Origin: Sipunculus nudus
Taxonomy: Eukaryota; Annelida; Sipuncula; Golfingiida; Sipunculidae
Direction: 5' to 3'
Length of the DNA stretch: 64,000 nt
NCBI GenBank assembly: GCA_026874595.1
Contig: CM049322.1
Coordinates: 39,800,840 to 39,864,839, forward strand
In this document: in pieces, positions 59,194-64,000 of the stretch
Numbering within the stretch: the stretch's first letter is position 1
How the letters are laid out: each line of letters opens with the position of its first letter
Notes under the pieces: generated by a model
What the model saw: the letters and a program-made list of their open reading frames with translations, nothing else
The model's database searches: none
What the model was told of the DNA's origin: nothing
Translations under genes and position numbers: made by a program

Positions 59194-59387
59194 CAAGGGC
59201 GGATCCAGGATTTGGGAAAGGGGGGGGTCCAACCCAGGAGGACTAATGAACCCCTAAAAAAGGTCAACAGGTCTGGAAAAGGGGGGGTCCAGGTTGCAAA
59301 ATTTTGTCTGAAGCCCTTATAAAACGTTGTTTCTGATGAAAAAGGGGGGGTCCGGACCCCCTGGACCCCCCCCTGGATCCGCTTCTG
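59194..59387. mobile_element. Short G/C-run element with inverted ends
   Basis: Ends CAAGGGCGGATCCAGG and, inverted, CAGAAGCGGATCCAGG; gcggatccagg matches perfectly over 11 bases. Inside, poly-G runs precede 'gtcc' three times, and a final 'ggtccggaccccctggacc' block folds. It is flanked by tgttaca on both sides (59187-59193 and 59386-59392), which may be the target duplication. Probably a hAT-type MITE; a related end sits at about 27861. Confidence 0.65.
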
Positions 59388-59749
59388 TTACAGTGTCCTT
59401 GTAATTACTGAACAGGGAAAACCAATGATGTATTTAAGAAAAATACGAGCAGGTTCAGTCATCATGCAGATAGTTGTCAGAAACAGATCTAAGATCAGTT
59501 GTAGAGAAAACTGGATTAAAAATAATATAAAACTAGAAGAATAAAGATAAAACCTTGCAGAGAACAGTCATTATGGCCAAGAAGTATTTGTGGTTTAATT
59601 TCCGTTGCTTTCTCATGTTTTATCTTTTGGATTGATGTTTCAGAGTTGGACAGAATTCCATGTTATTTACCAGTTTACCAGATTACGAGTAATTGTTAGA
59701 TGGGGTAGAAATCAGAAAGCCTTAGACTTCTGATTCATCTAAATGAGCA
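59388..59749. other. Gene-free, no feature recognised
   Basis: AT-rich. Nothing recognised. Confidence 0.35.
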
Positions 59750-60010
59750 CGTTATACCTTGTCTCGGTAGATAAAACCAATTGTGTCTTTTATTTCATTC
59801 ATTTTCGGGCAGATTCATTACGACTGTGGTTTGCATCAGAACGACGACAGCGCAAGGTTATATTTGTTCTTTGGGCTGGAAGAGGGAGCCTTAATTAAAT
59901 AAATGATATGTCTTTGTTGTATTATTTCTGCCTCATTTTGCCCCGAGGGAAGTCTGAATTAAATATCATAGGTAACCTTGAAGCCATAATACGTACTGAA
60001 TAGGTCTACA
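59750..60010. other. Candidate conserved non-coding island with RUNX site
   Basis: Balanced DNA. TGTGGTTT at 59825-59832 (RUNX consensus) with 'agaacgacgacagcgcaagg' and 'gccttaattaaataaatg'. No coding frame. Confidence 0.35.
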
Positions 60011-60265
60011 GCTTGGAGCTTTAGAATTAGAGTTGGCAAAGTTACGTAGGTGTTTTAGCCGAACAATCTACTATTGATACACATACTGGTTACATGTTTA
60101 TTCCCTTGGTAAAATATGATTCTTCAAAGATGGATGTAGATGTCTAATATGGTCATGAGAATAATTAATAGCATAATTATTGTGATATTAACGAATAATG
60201 AAAATTAATTTAAAGAAACATTTTAATATAATGAAAAAGTAATATCAGGAAAATTAATCGAGTTA

Positions 60266-60441
60266 ATTGAAATCTCACCAATACAACCACCTGCAGGACA
60301 TGCCAAAGTGGTCATGTTAGTGGGATGGTCATGTTAGCAGGAGCTATTATGATGATTTACATAATATGCCAGGACCAAAAAATGTGGTTGTCTTAGCAGG
60401 GGTGGTCTTGATAGAAGGTAGTTGTCAAGCAAGATTTCAAT
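60266..60441 (+). mobile_element. 'aagaccacc'-type MITE, copy 7 (diverged)
   Basis: attgaaatct at the left and agatttcaat at the right are inverted. Inside, accacctgcaggacatgcc and 'gggtggtcttgat' follow the family order. The ends differ from the CAGT type, so this is a subfamily or older copy. Confidence 0.5.
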
Positions 60442-60740
60442 CTACTTAGAATTTGGCAAACTAAAAAAATAATGGTAATTATAAGAATAATTAGTAGCAA
60501 GCAAAATCAGTGATACAAAAAAGTCTTTATTCCCCTTTGGTTCCAATTTTAGCCAACTATCTCGCTTTTAAGACAGATTGGCATACAATTAAAAAGGATT
60601 TAACAAAACGTGAAAATATGCATAAATACGATAAGTATTATGATTCTTTTGGAATATACTTATCTTGAAATAAGCTGGGTGAGGCAAATTTATCCCTATT
60701 ACATTGTTTTTCCCTTATAGCCAAGACATTGGAATTTAAA
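60442..60740. other. Gene-free, no feature recognised
   Basis: AT-rich. It may include the body of the fragment ending at 60775. Confidence 0.3.
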
Positions 60741-60775
60741 TAAGTTCAGCTCAGCACCATGACCCATGGGTCTCT
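60741..60775 (+). repeat. Right end of a 'cagctgagc'-type element
   Basis: 'ttcagctcagcaccatgacc' then the perfect palindrome GACCCATGGGTC (60761-60772). It is related to the right end of the element at 37871-39943. The left end was not found, so this is a fragment. Confidence 0.5.
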
Positions 60776-61419
60776 TATTTATTATGATTGAAATCAGATC
60801 ATTTATGACAGGAACTAGAGGTGGTTAACTTCACAACATTTTTTTAATTGAAAAAAAAATGCTTTAGGCCAAGAAACCAGGAAAAGATATCTCTTTGGCA
60901 TTTGGTTTTTTATATTGCCCCAGACAATTTTCTCCTGGAATCATCCCAGGTAAGAGGTTCCACATTTCAGTTAATTTCGCATGCCCATTTCCTGTTCAAT
61001 ATCTAAGAAATACATTAAAACAATACATTTTTTTTCCTATAAAATAAATCTTTCTCTGGTGTAAATTTAAATTTTCAGCATAGAAGTGGTGGGATAAGAT
61101 TTCTATGTATGACATTTGTGACGTAATTGTAGTCATGATTTCTGGAATTAATTCTTAGGAACTTAAAAAAAAATTTCTGGCGAAATTAAAATTAAAATGC
61201 AATCATATGATGGAGTAAGGCTATTATAACTCCCCTCCTCCCCTCTGTGGAGCTGATTGGGAGCAAAATATACAATCGACAAAAGTATTTTAATGTACTC
61301 ATGGCATGCCTCCTTTAATAAATTGAGTGAGTAAGATCAGTTTATAAAGGATGCAGTCTCCGACATGAATTGTATTACAATAAATCTGGATAAATCTATA
61401 TAAAAATGAATGCAATTCG
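60776..61419. other. Gene-free, no feature recognised
   Basis: AT-rich. No feature seen. Confidence 0.35.
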
Positions 61420-61570
61420 CTTCTCGGTATAAGTTAAATTACAGAGTTTCTTAAAGGTCATGCCAAAGAAATGGACCACGGTTCTGCGTGTGGGAAGCTT
61501 CGCTGACAAGGTTATGTCAAAGTAATGATTGATAGAACAGTTGCGTTTTAAGCCCTGCCAGGGCACACCT
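61420..61570. other. Weak candidate conserved non-coding island
   Basis: Short balanced stretch ('accacggttctgcgtgtggg', 'aagccctgccagggc'). aagccctgccagggc contains gccctg-c-cagggc, a short hairpin at 61552-61564. Confidence 0.2.
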
Positions 61571-63610
61571 GGTCAAAGTAAGATTTAATAAGAAAAAAAA
61601 AGGTTGTCTAACTTTATTACAGACTGACGCAGTTTGCTGGAACATAAATATAAAAAGGTGAACTTCCTATTGCAAATATTCCTGATTCAATTCTGAATCT
61701 GTACTTTGTTACAGCTGGGGGCCTTTATGTGCTGATAGATGGTCTCCTATCTGTCCTTCTGAGAAATCTTATGTATAATAGTGTGAATTTCTTGAATAAT
61801 AGAGCCCAAAATAACTCAGTTCATTGGCAGCACGTTCGTGGGTTTATTGTTTGTTAATAATTGTCAGCAGAGGTATTATGTAGGGATAGTCCCTTGATCT
61901 TTGCCTGTGTATCCTTTTGTGTGCATGTAAACCTTCACAGCTAGCGACTTCTAATTTGACATCCAGATACATGTGTTAAAATCTCCTTGTAATACAGGAG
62001 TAGTGCAGGCAAGTTATAAAGGTACAGGTGAAGACTCCTGGTTCACTCAATCCCCAATAGAGTTTCCAAGACAAAATAGTGACATTTCAGTAGATGCTCT
62101 GAGATTTGTTCAAATGAGTAAATTGCAAGTCATATAGCCTAGACCAGTACAAGGAAAACCTGAAATAACTTTTGTCTGATAATAAGAAATGCAAAATATG
62201 TCACCTTTATACCAATCCAATAAATTCGCCAACAAACAGGTAATTGACCTATCCTTTAATATAAGGATTTCCTAGAAACTAAAAATAACTTCACTATTGC
62301 TTGGTAAAAATAGTTTAAGCATCTGCAGTTTTAGAAACCCTTTAAAGATGTATAGCCTACTTTCACTGATTTATGTCTTCTTTACTGATTCATGTGACAT
62401 AGGTCACATGACTCTGCACAGTCTATCAACCAATCCCATGAGATGTTGGGAATATCTCTGGCAGGTGAAGAAAATAAATAGGACATTTCATCAGAAGTCA
62501 TACAGTTCTGTTGTTATAAGAGAAAGACAAAGAAAAGTCAAGAAACTTTGAGATAACTAAGGTCCTTATGGCTGCATGATTACAAGATTGAAAGGGATTG
62601 GCATCCCTGCATACCTTTAATCAGCCAGTATTGAGTCAGTCTATATTTATTAAATTCAATGTCTTTTCAGTTTATGATTTGATGTGTATACAGGCAGGAC
62701 AATTTAAATAGTGATTGTTTTCAATAGAGGTTGTATTTAAGGTGGATTCAGTTAGGCTGAAAAATAAGGTTATGGAGGCTATATGTTTTACTTTTTCCTT
62801 GAAAACAGAATGTACATAAGAAAAAAGTCAAGGACAGTCAGAGAATTCTGTTATGGTTGGCTACACATCCATTGTGGAGCTTTAGGTCCTTGGAACTGCC
62901 AAAGAGATTCCTCTGTTGTCTAATATATAAGACAAAAAGTGGTTACTTCTTGGACATACCTTGATATATCCATATAAACCCCTGACATTCAGAAAGCTTA
63001 AAAATACTAAAAAAAAAACAAATTAATTACACAATTGTTCTTTTAAAAATTAAAGAAAAGTAAAAGACAATAAATCTTTTAAAAAACCCTTATTTCAGTA
63101 ACTCAAGTTAATAATTTTCCTAGTTTCTCACCAATTTCCTCATAAAAAAACATATTTTCAAATTTTATGAAATGTATAACACTTATCCTCTACATTATAT
63201 ACACTTCTTCATGTGTCACAGGTGGCTTTTGTGTCAGTGGATTTAAACAATTAACAAGTATGCAGACATAATAAAAACAAAAAAAAAGACATGGAATAAA
63301 ATTTTATGGATGCATTACTTTAATGTCGAATGAAATATTTTTTTTCTATCTCTCTCAGTGTCATGACGACTGGGACAATGCAAGCCTATTTTATATTATA
63401 TTACTGCTTTCCCTGTATTCACCTTTTTATTAGCTGAAATTGAATCTGAAGCCATCAGTATAATTTAATTAAGGGTGGCATTGTGGTATAATAGCGATTG
63501 GAAAAAATGGTTGCGACCGCAGTAAAACAAGTTTTGATCGTTATTTCCATGACGTGTTGAATCATGAAGATAGAAAGTCTAACCTGTGGTTGATTGGGTG
63601 TCTGCTCAGG
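61571..63610. other. Gene-free, no feature recognised
   Basis: AT-rich unique DNA. An 84-codon frame at 62297-62551 has no family features. Confidence 0.4.
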
Positions 63611-63616
63611 TGGTTT

Positions 63617-64000
63617 GTAAGCAAAACAGAATATGATTGTGAAGCAAAACAGAATATGATTTGAAGCCAAATACCAAAAGAGTGGGCTGGAAGCAAAATA
63701 CCAAATGAGTGGGCTAGAAGCCAAATGCCAAAAAGTGAGCTGTAGAGGTTAAATGCCAGAAAGGTGGGCTGGCTCCCAGATGCCAAAACAGTGGGCTGCA
63801 GAAGCATTATGCCAGAAAGGGTGGATTGGCTGCTAGTTGCCAAAGAGTGGGCTGTAGAAGTTAAATGCCAGAATGGTGGGTTGGCTGCCAGATGCTAAAA
63901 CAGTAGGCTACAGGAGCATTATGCCAGAAAGGATGGATTGGCTGCCAGATGCCAACACAGTGGGCTACAGAAATGTCATGCCAGAAAGGGTGGGTTGGCT
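63617..64000 (+). repeat. 57-bp dimeric tandem array running off the window
   Basis: A short direct duplication (agcaaaacagaatatgatt at about 63620 and 63643) passes into units of about 57 bases. Each is made of two related halves of about 28 bases ('gccagatgccaaaacagtgg' + 'gctgcagaag', 'cattatgccagaaagggtgg' + 'attggct'). At least six unit pairs are visible, and the array continues beyond 64000. Confidence 0.8.

Overview
The window is eukaryotic, AT-rich, non-coding DNA: a gene desert or one very long intron. No prokaryotic gene, complete protein-coding gene, rRNA or convincing functional tRNA gene is visible. The only protein-like coding signal is a degraded non-LTR retrotransposon (reverse transcriptase plus C-terminal zinc-knuckle region) on the minus strand at about 1.6-4.5 kb. 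The other open frames of 60-100 codons look like background, and the few longer ones come from tandem repeats whose period is a multiple of three.

The repeat content points to a marine invertebrate, most likely a mollusc and perhaps a bivalve. Clues are GTCC-rich pearl/Helitron-like elements, a family that starts with a ctcagctgac-type fold, and 'aagaccacc' MITEs. This is inference from remembered repeat character; no database was searched.

Layout. 1-1.2 kb: GTCC-rich repeat ending in a Helitron-like hairpin plus CTAG. 1.6-4.5 kb: 5'-truncated LINE. 5.3-12 kb: mostly unique AT-rich DNA with microsatellites and one MITE. 12.0-13.6 kb: three-unit interspersed repeat, then a 32-bp minisatellite. 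14.6-15.1 kb: non-autonomous hAT element with a perfect 8-bp target duplication. 16.6-18.5 kb: three MITE copies, two of them inverted, and a tRNA-derived SINE. 23.6 kb: small minisatellite. 29.1-31.5 kb: 36-bp minisatellite open in both strands. 33.4-35.1 kb: degenerate array passing into a very uniform 44-bp array. 37.9-39.9 kb: 2-kb repeat containing a perfect 168-bp tandem duplication. 41.4-42.7 kb: purine-skewed tract and a second MITE type. 46-48 kb: two MITEs and a triple nuclear-receptor half-site. 50.2 kb: second copy of the three-unit repeat. 51.7 kb: 27-bp minisatellite. 56-57.5 kb: SINE heads. 59.2 kb: short inverted-repeat element. 63.6 kb to the end: another tandem array.

Between the repeats are about 15 islands of 150-760 bases. 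By eye they are GC-richer and less repetitive, and several contain recognisable transcription-factor sites (TAATTA, AACAATGG, ATTTGCAT, CCTTTGATC, TGTGGTTT, TGACTCA). They look like conserved non-coding elements of the kind found around developmental genes, but only cross-species alignment could show that. The most unexpected cross-cutting signal is an excess of perfect AGGTCA direct repeats (DR1, DR4, DR5, and a DR1-DR1 triple). Some are carried inside repeat units, so transposable elements appear to have scattered nuclear-receptor-type sites here.
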